A DNA stretch of 64,000 nt from Antedon mediterranea (Eukaryota > Echinodermata > Crinoidea > Comatulida > Antedonidae), in assembly GCF_964355755.1 (NCBI RefSeq), contig NC_092677.1, forward strand, positions 8,563,001 to 8,627,000, read 5' to 3'. The position numbers and the translations under genes are program-made. Below the pieces are notes generated by a model. The model saw only the letters and a list, made by a program, of their open reading frames with translations. It was not told the origin of the DNA and searched no databases. The number at the start of each line of letters is the position of its first letter. Within the stretch, counting starts at the first letter, position 1. This document shows, one piece after another, positions 22,867 through 33,480 of the stretch.

Positions 22867-25800
22867 CTGAAAGAAAAACAAAAATATTAAATATAGAAGC
22901 TATACGTAAGTGATTTGACCAATCACACCAATTGCAGCTGTCTCAACTTATTTCATTTTGTTGAAACACATGTTGTACCCTACTAGTGTTTATTTTCTTC
23001 ATACTTTTTGTATTACGTACATTTCAAGTATTTTTTAAATGCAATTCTTTGACCTGCTACTTCCTACCTACTAAATCAATCATTTTTTTTACCTCCTGCT
23101 CACGGCTTGGTTTTAAGAATAATCTAGCAGTATAAGCGTTCCATACACTCTCAGTCCATGTTGAGTATTTCTCAGAACTCCACTGAGGAAAGTCTTCAAC
23201 ATCCTCCACAAATGCAGGAGATACAGCAATTGTATAGCCAGTGGCACTTTGTACACATATACCATTCAAGTTTGGACCTTGCATATATGAAAAACTATAC
23301 ATCTAGATAAAAAGAATAGGTCATTGTGGGTTGGCAGGTATTATTTGTTGACACACGCACAATGTAGGGTTGAGGCAGGGTCACCGAATTTTAGAGTCTT
23401 TTACCAACCTAAAGCTAAGTTCACACTAAGCCCGGATCCGATCTAGTCTGGTGGTTGGTTTAAAATTTGAGTGTAGTGTTTAAGAATACAAGATTCATAC
23501 AACAGATTCTGCATAAAACATGTGTGTGATTGAAAAAAACTTCATTGCTCTCCACGCATTGATTGATATGTTTCTAAGTCGTCAGTAGTCACAAATCAAA
23601 AGCTCCCTAATACCATTGTGATGTACAATCTGAACATGCATTATTCATAAATAAAAAATTATTTTTATGCATACCTCATTTTCATCATCATTTTTACATT
23701 TATCTTTATCTTCTTTATCAATGTTTTTGATGTCAAGTGCTATAAAGTATGATAAAAGATTATGTACCAATTTTACATAATTGCTGGTGGTACGGTGCAC
23801 TCCAATATAGAATTGATAAGGCACATCAGCTAAAAAAATGAGAAAAAAACAACCTTTTGTTAGAAAAAATTAATAATCATCAGAATGGAAGGATTGTCTT
23901 CCCTTTAAACTATGCTTTATCTCCACATGTAAAATTATTAGGCAAATATTGTATCATGAAAAATAGGTTAATTCTAGAAGGAACAATTATACAGCCTTCA
24001 TGTGTCCACACATGTGTATCACAGAATTTACCTCGAGAGGAGATTCATCGTGAGCTAACTTACACACATACAGTTAAGACAAGGAATGGCCTGGTTTAAT
24101 GTTTTAAAAGTAATATATATGCATTATTATTACAAAATGTCAACAATTGAAGGGAATGGGTCTTTAATCAGCCTGATATAGGGGGCTAATTTAGTTTACT
24201 GAGGTAACCCCCTACTCGAATGATGAACTGGGTACATACTTTTAAACTATGCACACTACTGTTTAAAGTCCGAAAAATTTGTTCCACTTGTTAGGAGTGC
24301 CCGATATTAATGGCTTATTAGGTATGTTAAACAGCGCCCCTGCCTTAACCGCTTGACCCACTTATTATTACTTTCTTTGCATAATGTTGTGTACTTACAT
24401 AATACATTAGAATCTTCCTCATCTAGAACAGACTGAAATAATCTACATGTAGGTTTATATAGGAAACAATAAATGAGTTCACCAGTCTGTGGAGAAAACA
24501 AAACATATATATTATTTTAATTTCTTGTATTCATACAGCATTTTATATTTTAATCTTTGCTTGATTAATGCCTGTGACAGATCTAGAAATGTTACAAGTT
24601 TAATAAAAATGTACAGAAACTATAGAACAATGGATCCCACGCAGGTACAAAAAAAAAAAAAATGTACAAATAATAACAAAACCAATATATACTATATATT
24701 TTATTTCATATTTAATTCCTTATAAAAATGTCATAAATGTAATTCAAAAACTATGATTAAAGCATGTGAATTTACTCACAATATGTAAATAAAAGTTAAA
24801 AAAATACCCTGTTAAATACATAAAACAGTCATTTGTGTATTAAGCAGTACTTACAATAGAATGGTTTGCAGTAGTTAAATTATATGCTTCATCAGATGTG
24901 CTACCACCAGCTTCTAAATACAATGCTTTAGCAATACCAGTTGCTACATTATTTAAATTCTGAAAAGCAAATAAAATATTCTTTATATTATCAATAATCA
25001 TTGTATTTATTTTATTTCCAAATCCAACCAACAGCCAGAAATTCCAAGCCACTTATAGTGGTCTAGAAAAGCTGACATCAAAACCAAAAAAATCCATGTA
25101 AAAGTCTTGATTTTTCGGCCCTTAATAATAACCCTGTATTCATTATTACTGAGTATCAACACACTGCAGAACAGTGGTAACAACAAATAACAACTTCAAT
25201 GTACTACATTGTAAATCAAATTTCAAATATATAATTAAACACATTAGTACAAACACACCTACAATCAAATACCCGTTTCACATTGCCTAGAAAACGCTGG
25301 AGTTTAAACACACCTCATGGTGTCAACAACTGGTGTGGATTCTGGTGTGTGTAAACTCTTTGCTAGGCGATGTGAAAGGTGAAAATTAACACATTTTAGA
25401 ATGTTGTACATACATCTGTTAGAACACCTTCTGTTTCTTCTTGTCCATCTGTGAAATTTAATCCTAGAAGCGCCGCCACTTCAAAACGACTGTTATAAAA
25501 TCTAAAATATAGAAAAGACTAATTATTATTACCACGTCCTTTGAATAAGACGTAAAGCTGTTGGTCCCGTGTAAATAAAGTGCATGTTACAGAACATGGT
25601 ACTGTATACTATTTGAAAACAGGTTTGGATTGTCGCCGAGTGTGCTGATACGAGTAGGCAGTGGTGGTTGGCGCTAGCTGCACTGATGGCTGCCATTGGT
25701 CTGTGGAAAGCCTAATTTAAACGCTGTCACTTTTTCGGTTTAACTTGAGGATAATTTTAAGGGTATTGTATTGTTTGAAGGTTTGCATGGCATATGTCGA

Positions 25801-28800
25801 TATAAAGTTTGCGATACACCACATACATACAGTTTTGCAAAGAACTGTCGAGTTTCTCAACAATCTCACTTCTGAAACGTCAAGAAACTCAACAGTTTTT
25901 TTTTCACAAATATATATATATACGTGGTGTACCGCAAACTTTATATCGAGATAAAGGTATTGATTATACAATAATTTACCTTTCGACATTAACCATATTT
26001 ACAAAAAACTTTATTACAGAAAAAGATTATCAGAATTTAAAGAAGAGAGAGATAAGCACCTGTTATTATATTCTCTTTGATGATCAGATATTACAACACC
26101 TGGGATGGTGTTATCTTCACGTAAAAAGCTTTGAAATGACGCTGGTGGCAGGCCTTGTCCATCAGGAGCCTTTTCTAGTTTTACTTCTGTAGACTCAAAA
26201 CCAATTTTTAAATTGTTGATAAATTCCTAGAAAAAAAAACATCATATATACATTTGAAATGAATGAAATACTACTGTAGCCTAGCAATACTGCTGAAATG
26301 AAAAAAAAAGAACAAAAAACAAGAAAATTTCAACCGAACTTGAATATTCTGATTAGTGTATGCACACGGCACAAAAAACTAAATTTGAACTTTATAGTAT
26401 GCTAATGTGATTGAATAGGAAATCTGGCAATGGGATGTAAAGTCGTTAGTCCTATGCACATACATCACGCATTTACACTATAAAAAATGAGTAGGGAATC
26501 ATCTCTGTGTGCTGACCATGGTAGGCACTGCGATGAAGTTAGATCAGAGAAGGCGCTGCACTGTGTCTGCCGTGAGTTCATAGTTCGCAAATTCAAATTT
26601 CTTGTTATACAACGACAATTACATTTTGTAAAACATCACTCAATTATACTTACACTCGTTTTGCTTGAAGGTGTTTTGTCGTGATGCGCATAGTATTTCT
26701 CGTTGTCTGGTAGACCTAGCTGCCTAAGCTCCAGAAACATTGCAATATTTGTGAGATTTACTAAAGCTGGTTGCTCCTTTGCTTTGTTCATTTTCACGGG
26801 ATATTGTCCTCTTAACATATCGAATACAGTTCGTGATGAGCCAATGTAGTCATAACTTTCCTGAATTTATACAATAATTATAGTAATTTATAAGGGGAAC
26901 ATTTGTCAGAATGATTCCACTGCAGTGTTTAATCATGATTTTGGGAGTTAACACACTTTAATACTTTTAGTGACAGAGCCTCGTAAATCTATACAAACTA
27001 AAATTATACTTTATTGCAGTAAAAAAAAAATTTGGTGGCATGATTTTGACATGATCTCTAAACATACACATTAACATTTCTGCACCAACATTTTTGTATA
27101 TATACGTAAAATATTAAAAATTTATTATATTTCATTTACGTATATCCAAATTCAAGCAAATGTTTAATTATTTTGTGTACAGTATATCTATTTATTGATG
27201 ATTTTAATAATTTGTGTTTTGCTATATTACTAAGTTGAATGGAATATTATAGCATAGAAATGTTTGTGTTGTTCTTGTGTTGTTTTAGTGCTTTCTTTGT
27301 TGGTGCAAATTTTCTGTACTGTATTTTTATTTATATATGATGATATGCCAGTTTTTCAAACAAAATTCTTTTTAATGGACAAAATAAAGATACTATGACT
27401 ATAGTGATAGGTGACAGAGAGAAGCGTATTAAAATGTTTTTTTTAAACTTACTCCATGGAAAAATTCAAACATTATAGTCTTACTAAGACTATTCCTTTG
27501 CGCTGTATTAAGACGGCCAAGAGCGTACGCCGCTGATAGTAACGTGATGAAACTTGTAGCTGCAAGTTCCACACCAGGTTCTGGTGTTACATCATAAAAC
27601 AAGCTTGTAGAATCTAATGGCGCTGCTGCTATGATCACAGATTCCTGTTTGTGCGGATTTGTCTTATTTGTACCCGTCAGTGTGCCATATACGTTGCTGT
27701 CGGAGAGTGGATCGCAATACCGAACTTCTTCAATGTTTGTCGGTTGGTGTGTTCGTCGCATACACGTTTCCGTATCCACTGCTCCGTGCATAAAGTCCAT
27801 TAGTTCAACTGCGCATAAAGGATACTCGCGTGCCTTACCTTTGTCTGGTATATTCTTATCAAAGTAACACTAAACAGATAAAATATATTAAAAGGGAAAT
27901 ATTAGGTTTTAAAAAACTGCTTTTACATTACTGCTTTTTAAGACCAACGCACAATTTTAACTGGCAAGAGATGATTTAAAATCATGAACTGATTGAGAAT
28001 AAATAGTGATGTGGCACAGACTAGCTGATCATGGAGGTATAGTATTACAAAAAAACACATTAAATCTGATTTTAGTTGAGTCTTTTAAATAGACTGCGTG
28101 TGCAGCAAGACCATACATAGCATGTGCGATAATGTTTTTAATCTCATGCCCTTTTTAAAAATATTGTCAAATGAAAACAACAGTATTGAATGAATTAAGA
28201 TATGAACCCAATTTACTAATTACAAATAATAATAATATCCTGCATTCCTCTAAGCGCTGTACATAAACTAATACGAAAAAAGGGATTCCAACCATGCCAA
28301 AATAAAAAATAACCCAAACCGAAGTGTTATAATATATTATATGACTATATATACGAGTACAATTTTGGCCAAATTCAAACATAATACTCTAATATGCAAT
28401 TGCAATTCTATAAATTGATATGTAATCTGAGTTAATCCCACATCTTCTTTAAGGTTTTCCAAATGTTACATAATATGTCTTTTTATTTAAGATTACACTA
28501 CTTACTTTAAGAATGCTCTCGACTTCCTTCTCATCTAACAGGGAAAATATTGGTATGTTGAAATCATGAGCAACTAAATTTGTTCCAGCTACATTCCACT
28601 TCATATCACAAGCGCCATAGCCTACAAATGAATAACAACCAATGATGTCACCCAATCAGTGTGATGACTTTAAAGCTCTGTGTACACTATCAAAATATGT
28701 GATTGTGCACATATCATGATGTCATATCACTACCATATTTGGACGCATCACACTTTTTTTTCCCACTCCACTTACCATATCCTTTGTTAGGACATGCCTG

Positions 28801-30647
28801 GTCTGGAGAGAATGAGAATGTCTCATTCATAACCTGATTCTCTACATGTGTGTGTATCACCATCATTCCATTTATTTTACTTGAATTCATTAGAGCATTA
28901 ATTACTTCTCTGCAAAGAAATTAAATAAGTAAAAATGTTATTAGTAGGTAATGTGTAATGAATACATGAAATTCATTAAAAAGAATTTTAAATAACTTTT
29001 TTATTATTTGTAATTTAAATATTTACCATTTTGATCTGTATTGAAATAAACAGTGTAATTACAGACGTTACAGTCAGAACAATTTTACAGTGGCTAGATT
29101 TTAATTTGTCCACAGTTGGTTCGAAGAAGTTGCTGATTTGATTGTACAACCGTTGAACAATTACAATAGGGAGTTTTAAATTGCACAAGAGTATGAAAAA
29201 AAAACAACTGATAATCTGCACATGCTCACAAACCAATTAGCATTGTGATAGCAAACCTAAAGTAAACTTACAATGTAAACATGTGTGGTGTTAATATTGG
29301 CATGTATGGTTCATGAGGTCCAGTATGTAGTAGCCAGTCGAGGTCTTCATATTCTTGGATGTAATGCACGACACCTGTGTTACCATTCATATCACCTGAC
29401 AAATTAAGTACAAAAATTAGGTTTAAAATTTTACACATCATTCAATCACTGAAAACTGAATACAATTGGGTTGGTCTACATTGTTGAGAATCTAAAAATT
29501 CTCTTTTTTGCTGTTAACGTGCATCAGTACCATATGAGACAATTTAATTGCATTCAAATCTATCTATTAACTCTCCTTGTTCACTCTTGAGTTTTTATTT
29601 ATATTATTTTGAATTTAATTCTATAATTTGTACTTTTTAAAAAATTGTAAAAAACATAAAAAGTTTTTTTGTATGATAAATATTTGCATACGCCTAGACA
29701 ACAAGATTTGTTTGTTTTATAGGGCCAAATAAAAACAACACATACTTGAACATCCTGTTTGGCCATTTCGGTTAAACCTTCTTACACATGGTGAAAAGCT
29801 ATCAATATCTTTGTATATCAAATCTAGAGTCTTCCGATCTGTGAAATAAAGAGGAAAATAAACACATTTCTTTTGTTTATTATAATTTGTATTTATAACA
29901 GTGTATGTTTATCATTATCAAATTAAATTTGTTGTAACATAAATAATAAATCTGTAAAAAACCGCCACCATGCCACCAAGATCATATGCGACTCATTGGT
30001 TAATAATAATACTCTCGGCCTGCAATCGAGAGGTTGCAGGTTCAAATCCGTCGTTATACCATATAAATTAAATGAATGAGTAGGCCTAGACTACAGGTAG
30101 GCAGTCTCCCATGAGACCTATTATTTTTAATAGGCCTACTACTAGCCTAAAATAGTACTAGCTAGGCCTGTATGTACTGTAGTCTAGATAGACTAGGCCT
30201 AGCCTAGCTAGGCTAGATAGGCCTAGGGCCTAGGTCTAATTAATAATAATAATTTACATTTATTATGTGTGGGCCTAGGAGGCCTAGATCAAAATAATTG
30301 GAATTATTTAATACTGGCGTTATCGATAACAAACTTTTATTATCAAAAAAGCAACCATGGTATTTTATTTTATAATTGCGCTAGGCTAAGCCGAGTAGTA
30401 AAAGGCCAGCTGGGAAACCATTTCAAACGGAAGGATTATCCGCGTCAGCCGTCGTCTGTTTCAGGAAGGCCAGCCTAACTTTTTCGGGGTTAATTTTAAG
30501 AGTAGAATACAGCATCGGAGTGCTTAAAATAAAACAGTATTGTTAATTAAGCATTACGACATTCATTATAAACCATAACTTACCAGAAAACACACAATTT
30601 AACAACAATAAACAACAAAGAGCACTGAGATACTTCCGCACTGCCAT
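22768..30647 (-). CDS. NCSTN: Nicastrin, gamma-secretase subunit (complete, 14 coding exons)
   Basis: Minus-strand exons in order: 30647-30584, 29838-29746, 29395-29272, 28909-28776, 28621-28506, 27869-27453, 26860-26654, 26226-26060, 25501-25414, 24959-24855, 24486-24399, 23829-23675, 23302-23093 and 22866-22768. Together they make 2,067 nt, 688 residues (human 709); every phase matches. Nicastrin is the type I membrane glycoprotein that, with presenilin, APH-1 and PEN-2, forms gamma-secretase, which cleaves Notch and APP within the membrane. Residues 1-22 are a signal peptide. The ectodomain has YCDPLSDSNVYG, the aminopeptidase-like fold, and GESYDYIGSSR (316-326), where E317 and Y321 match human Glu333 and Tyr337. 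FPQWSSEKYSTWTESVW precedes a single transmembrane helix (about 657-680) and a short cytosolic tail. It is transcribed towards PKNOX, ending about 5.2 kb from the PKNOX stop codon. The start is fixed by the signal peptide. Confidence 0.96.
23093..23302 (-). CDS. NCSTN: Nicastrin exon 13 (membrane-proximal ectodomain)
   Basis: Acceptor TATCTAG, donor GTAAAA. It encodes residues 587-656, with SYMQGPNLNGICVQSATGY and SPAFVEDVEDFPQWSSEKYS then TWTESVW, the most conserved C-terminal block of the family. Confidence 0.93.
23675..23829 (-). CDS. NCSTN: Nicastrin exon 12
   Basis: Acceptor TTTTTTAG, donor GTATGC. It encodes residues 535-586 (PYQFYIGVHRTTSNYVKLVH then a Lys/Asp-rich segment DKEDKDKCKNDDENE). 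It aligns with the human region ending in NKDLYEYSW. The charged segment is variable. Confidence 0.85.
24399..24486 (-). CDS. NCSTN: Nicastrin exon 11
   Basis: Acceptor CTCCACAG, donor GTAAGT. It encodes residues 506-535 with LIYCFLYKPTCRLFQSVLDE, matching the LLYGFLIKANNSWFQSIL region of vertebrate nicastrin. Confidence 0.88.
24855..24959 (-). CDS. NCSTN: Nicastrin exon 10
   Basis: Acceptor CTTTTCAG, donor GTAAGT. It encodes residues 471-505 (NLNNVATGIAKALYLEAGGS and a threonine/asparagine-rich end with NHS, a potential N-glycosylation site). Confidence 0.88.
25275..25378. repeat. Imperfect 40-bp inverted repeat (foldback) in a nicastrin intron
   Basis: GTTTCACATTGCCTAG...GAGTTTAAACACACC (25275-25314) pairs with GGTGTGTGTAAACTC...CTAGGCGATGTGAAAG (25344-25378), with a few mismatches and a 5-base gap. 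Likely a small MITE between exons 9 and 10. Confidence 0.6.
25414..25501 (-). CDS. NCSTN: Nicastrin exon 9
   Basis: Acceptor TATTTTAG, donor GTATGT. It encodes residues 441-470 (FYNSRFEVAALLGLNFTDGQ), including the NFT sequon. It corresponds to NKYYQSIYDTAENIN in human. Confidence 0.88.
25798..25948. repeat. Foldback element with 25-bp arms in nicastrin intron 8
   Basis: CGATATAAAGTTTGCGATAC (arm 25798-25822) is inverted at 25924-25948 with one mismatch. A second, inner inverted pair (AACTGTCGAGTTTCTCAACA against TTGAGTTTCTTGACG-type sequence) lies between them, followed by a short TA run. It looks like a hairpin MITE. Open frames over it are artefacts of the palindrome. Confidence 0.7.
26060..26226 (-). 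CDS. NCSTN: Nicastrin exon 8, with an atypical GTGCTT donor
   Basis: Acceptor TTTTTCTAG. It encodes residues 386-441 (GQGLPPASFQSFLREDNTIP then GVVISDHQREYNN), matching [20 protein letters not shown] in human. The donor is AACAG followed by GTGCTT: the GT is kept but +3 to +5 are weak. The phase (2) fits exon 9, so it is kept. Confidence 0.87.
26654..26860 (-). CDS. NCSTN: Nicastrin exon 7 (DYIGSS motif)
   Basis: Acceptor AAATTCAG, donor GTAAGT. It encodes residues 317-385, starting ESYDYIGSSRTVFDMLRGQY. This is the hallmark DYIGS motif of the nicastrin ectodomain; mutations here affect gamma-secretase in vertebrates. Confidence 0.95.
27453..27869 (-). CDS. NCSTN: Nicastrin exon 6 (aminopeptidase-like core, largest exon)
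   Basis: Acceptor CTGTTTAG, donor GTAAGT. It encodes residues 178-316, with TETCMRRTHQPTNIEEVRYC, DPLSDSNVYG, ESVIIAAAPLDSTSLFYD, ELAATSFITLLSAAYALG and IMFEFFHG. These match the human blocks CDPLSDYNVW, VVVAATRLDSRSFFWNV and NVMFVFFQG. Confidence 0.95.
28506..28621 (-). CDS. NCSTN: Nicastrin exon 5
   Basis: Acceptor ATTTGTAG, donor GTAAGT. It encodes residues 139-177 (GYGACDMKWNVAGTNLVAHD then FNIPIFSLLDEKEVESILK), matching the [20 protein letters not shown] region of human. Confidence 0.93.
28678..28752. repeat. Dispersed repeat, second of a pair
   Basis: It shares TACACTAT, GATGTCATATCACTACCATA and TTTGG with 22495-22566, in the same orientation. It is located in a nicastrin intron just downstream (in transcript sense) of exon 4. 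Confidence 0.55.
28776..28909 (-). CDS. NCSTN: Nicastrin exon 4
   Basis: Acceptor CTTTGCAG, donor GTAAGT. It encodes residues 94-139 (EVINALMNSSKINGMMVIHT then ENQVMNETFSFSPDQACPNK). It contains the CPN.GYG motif and two N-X-S/T sequons. An alternative acceptor two bases further in would create a stop, so 28909 is preferred. Confidence 0.92.
29272..29395 (-). CDS. NCSTN: Nicastrin exon 3
   Basis: Acceptor TTTGTCAG, donor GTAAGT. It encodes residues 53-94 (GNTGVVHYIQEYEDLDWLLH then TGPHEPYMPILTPHMFT). It matches the GDTGVIHVVEKEEDL region of human. Confidence 0.93.
29746..29838 (-). CDS. NCSTN: Nicastrin exon 2
   Basis: Acceptor ATTTCACAG, donor GTATGT. It encodes residues 22-53 (DRKTLDLIYKDIDSFSPCVR then RFNRNGQTGCS). 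The two cysteines match the conserved CVRLLNATHQIGC segment. Confidence 0.92.
29985..30060 (+). repeat. tRNA-like sequence (degenerate, probably SINE-derived) in nicastrin intron 1
   Basis: ACTCATTGGTTAATA resembles a tRNA A-box region. CTCGGCCTGCAATCGAG can form a 5-bp anticodon-like stem around TGC. GGTTCAAATCC (30039-30049) is a good B box. The acceptor stem does not pair and base 33 is C, so this is not a working tRNA. It is a tRNA-derived repeat or relic. Confidence 0.45.
30077..30290. repeat. Dense AGGCCT/CTAGCC palindromic low-complexity block
   Basis: It contains repeated TAGGCCTA, CTAGCTAGGC and GCCTAGGCC words on both strands. Similar but shorter clusters occur at about 187-228, 1861-1905, 6189-6211, 18747-18761, 36038-36058, 37544-37573 and 39265-39310. 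It lies in nicastrin intron 1. Confidence 0.8.
30584..30647 (-). CDS. NCSTN: Nicastrin exon 1 (signal peptide)
   Basis: ATG at 30647-30645. It encodes MAVRKYLSALCCLLLLNCVF plus S and the first base of residue 22, then GTAAGT. The basic start, Leu-rich core and small residues near 21 make a classic cleavable signal peptide. An upstream in-frame ATG exists, but the signal peptide would then be internal, so this start is preferred. Confidence 0.9.
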
Positions 30648-31084
30648 TTTAACGATGACTAACTTTGTATTTTTAATACTTACGAGTGAGCCCTCTATAG
30701 TTATGACGGACTCAAACTTTGTTGGAAGGACCAAGCTTGCCAAGCTTAGAATTACAGTAGGCCTAATGAATACATTGTATCAAGAAGGTACATTGAAAAA
30801 TAGTATAAATTAAATTAGAACATTTTAATTTGTTACCACTACTGTACGGTTAACCATGTACCACCGCTATTGAAAAATGCAAATATTGGCGTACAAAAGG
30901 TGGGATAAATTAGGCCTAGTGAGAGCTTAAAATAATTAATGTTGTATATTATATTTTTAAGCAAGTTCAAAGGTTATTAAAAAAAAAACTATAAAAAAAA
31001 ACAGCGGGAAAGAGAACCTAACATACGGGTTCTGTCCTACCATCTCAGACTCGACTACTTAGACAGCACGAGAGGCGAAATAAG
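30648..31084. promoter_or_regulatory. NCSTN: Candidate bidirectional promoter region between nicastrin and the 31085 exon
   Basis: About 440 bp separate the nicastrin ATG (minus) from a candidate start on the plus strand. No TATA box is convincingly placed for either direction. A run of A at 30978-31003 precedes a GC-richer stretch (31004-31084) that would be the 5' leader of the plus-strand transcript. Bidirectional activity is inferred from geometry alone. Confidence 0.35.
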
Positions 31085-31090
31085 ATGCAG
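31085..31090 (+). CDS. Possible first coding exon (ATG CAG) of an unidentified divergent gene
   Basis: ATGCAG sits in a favourable start context (A at -3) and runs straight into GTAAGT, a perfect donor. The GC-richer leader precedes it. Only Met-Gln would be encoded; no matching downstream exon was found before the satellite or inside it. Genes that split after the second codon exist, but the identity here is unknown. It may also be a chance motif or a non-coding exon. Confidence 0.3.
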
Positions 31091-31796
31091 GTAAGTTTAG
31101 ATGTTTTGTTTCGAAAATATACGCAAATCGAACGTAAATATTGCATCAGCTGTACTGAAGAACAACCTGTATTATCCAAGAATAATAGCTAATAATTTAT
31201 TTCACTGAAATACTAAAGTACGATTCGAAATAAAGTTTTAGTTTGATGTGATTCCCGAAGAAGCCATGTCGTTGGCACCATCCGGCGCGCGGCTACGGTT
31301 CGAGAACAACTCAACACACTGAACTTGAGTGTTCAGAACAAATTACAAAGAAAATTAATTAAAATAATTACACAGTTATTCAGTATTCGCTGATATATTA
31401 TCCCGATAATCAATTGATTTACGCATTGTTTGCATTCTTTTATAATCCAATTCCAAATTCAGATCGTTCTAATTTTTTGAGTTAAAAATATGGTTTCAGA
31501 TATTTTTTAAAGAAAAGTAAATCAGACGCCGCCATGACTCGCCATGTTTCCAGATTTTGTTTTCGTTGATGTTTATTTTACGTAGGCCTATTTGTGTTTT
31601 GTATAGCCATACGGTTGTTGAAACTTAGAATAAAATAATTATTAAATATCAATTAAATGTATTTTATAATCTATCAATTTGTATTGATAGAGTTATTCAG
31701 CTAAATATGAATTATTTTGTTATGTTGAAAGCCACTCAAACCATGGACCTATAGGTCATGCACCAACTAAAGCAGCAGGAGGCGAGCGTACGTGTC

Positions 31797-31822
31797 TACG
31801 TCACACGGTCACGTCACACGGT
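31797..31822 (+). promoter_or_regulatory. Tandem CRE-like ACGTCACACGGT words
   Basis: TACGTCACACGGTC is followed directly by ACGTCACACGGTTG, so a TGACGT-type half-site (on the opposite strand) is present twice 13 bases apart. The surroundings (31740-31870) are relatively CpG-rich. This resembles a small regulatory cluster, but no gene start is identifiable next to it. Confidence 0.25.
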
Positions 31823-33120
31823 TGTTGTTGACGGTGGGTAGTTTGCGATAGTGTGACTGCTCAGTACTACTACTGTAGAGTACTTAAACGAAGGGAATTA
31901 TTTCTTTTGTTCATCTTCATTATCTGTAATAAAGATATAACTTTTTATTTTTTTTTTTTTTTTTTGTGAGATTCACTCACCTTTATTTCATAATTTTGTT
32001 ATACTTATTTTGAATAAATACATTTCTGTGTAATCAATCAATTATTGTTTATTAGGTTATATGCATGCATTCATGCATATAACCTCTTGATTCTGTCAGA
32101 ATCTTTATTTATTTCTTTATTTATTTATTTATTTATTCTTTCCTTAGCACTATTTGTCCGTCAATTATCTTGATACCAGTTTCATCTAACTAAGTCAATT
32201 TTTCAGAGTATATTCCTTATGGCCAGGAATCGATGTGGTTATGTTTTCACGATGCGCAATCAAAAATTACGCGGTCTACGCGCGATTTAACGAAATCACG
32301 TTTGTAATCATATCTTCACAAGCATGAATCACAATTAAACAAAATTTGGTACTCATAAATTTCAGGTCATATTTCATCATATGGCAATACAATTACGTGC
32401 GTAGCGCATATAACGCATGCGTACGCGCGCTTAAAATGTTGAAAATTGTCAGAATTTATTTTCGATGAAATTAGAGTACGTTTCAGGCAATTTTAAGCGT
32501 TTAAAAAATTGCCATGAGTGCGCAGATTATTGCACGCGCACTGCGCGTCAAACGTTAATGCGCACTGTTTTTGTCCGATTACTGTTGTATAACCTTTCTT
32601 TAATAATATCATCATATTTTATTCACTTTTCAACGCGAAACAGCGTTATACGAGCACGTCAAAAGTGACAGGCTACGCACGTATAAGTTAACAAAATGGT
32701 GAAAATATGCTAAATTTTAAAATTAATATATATCGTTACAATGCTCGGGAACACCTATTTTTTATTTAATTTTCTTGAAGTGTATGTATCATATGTATGA
32801 TTTATTATGAAATTAGAAGAACAAAAGTTGATTAAGTCATCATTAATGGCATATTAAATTTAACAAAATTAATTTCGACAATCAAACAAATTATAACATT
32901 TTCTTAGGCCAAAATAACAAACTTAACATTAACTTTCTTCCTTAAGAAGTTCATATATTAAAGTTAAAAGTATATAGTTTGACAGTGCATCATTTTTTTA
33001 AATTTTTAAAGATGTCATCATAGTAAAACATTATAATTCATTGCGGTATGTAATAATCTATCTGCACCAAAGTGGTTACTGCATAGTAAATACACGGAGG
33101 AATTTTTCCATAACTTTTAG

Positions 33121-33200
33121 TCAGTTGTGTATGGCTCGGTGTTCTTTGCTCGTGTCTATAGCAGTCAAGTACCGAGTTCGAGTCTCACCTTGGGAAACCA
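33121..33200 (+). repeat. tRNA-derived SINE head (candidate)
   Basis: ATGGCTCGGTG (33131-33141) resembles an A box, and AGTTCGAGTCT (33175-33185) matches a B box at tRNA-like spacing of about 45 bases. It lacks foldable acceptor arms, so it is a relic, not a tRNA gene. The body downstream is AT-rich and unassigned. Confidence 0.4.
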
Positions 33201-33424
33201 AACGAAATAACATTTTTTTTATTATCCGTATTGGTTGTTCAATTATATTTCTTAGTGTATAGATTATACACATGATTTATAATGAAATCTAAATAAAAAC
33301 ACAAATGTGGTTTATGACATTATATACGCAGAAAGATCTTTGATCGGATTATGATACCGGCTATTGTATTTGCGTTAGCAAGATCCTGTCATATATTATA
33401 AATAACTAATGATTCTGAGAAAAT

Positions 33425-33480
33425 CAATCAATCAATATATCTTAAATCAATCAATTATCTTTATTTGAATCAATGCATAT
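33425..33480 (-). repeat. Probable non-LTR retrotransposon 3' tail in antisense
   Basis: Plus-strand CAATCAATCAATATATCTTA and CAATCAATTATCTTTATTTG read on the minus strand as CAAATAAAGATAATTGATTG. That is an AATAAA-type 3' end followed by a short TTGA/TTGATT tail, as seen at the ends of many CR1/RTE-like retrotransposons. No coding body is recognisable. Confidence 0.35.

Noticed and set aside
29985-30060. Functional tRNA-Ala (TGC)
   Set aside because: B box and an anticodon-like stem are present, but the acceptor stem does not pair and U33 is missing, so it is a tRNA-derived relic.
31085-31090. Start of a ubiquitin-fusion gene (begins Met-Gln)
   Set aside because: No ubiquitin reading frame exists anywhere in the window. 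Two residues are not enough to support an identity.
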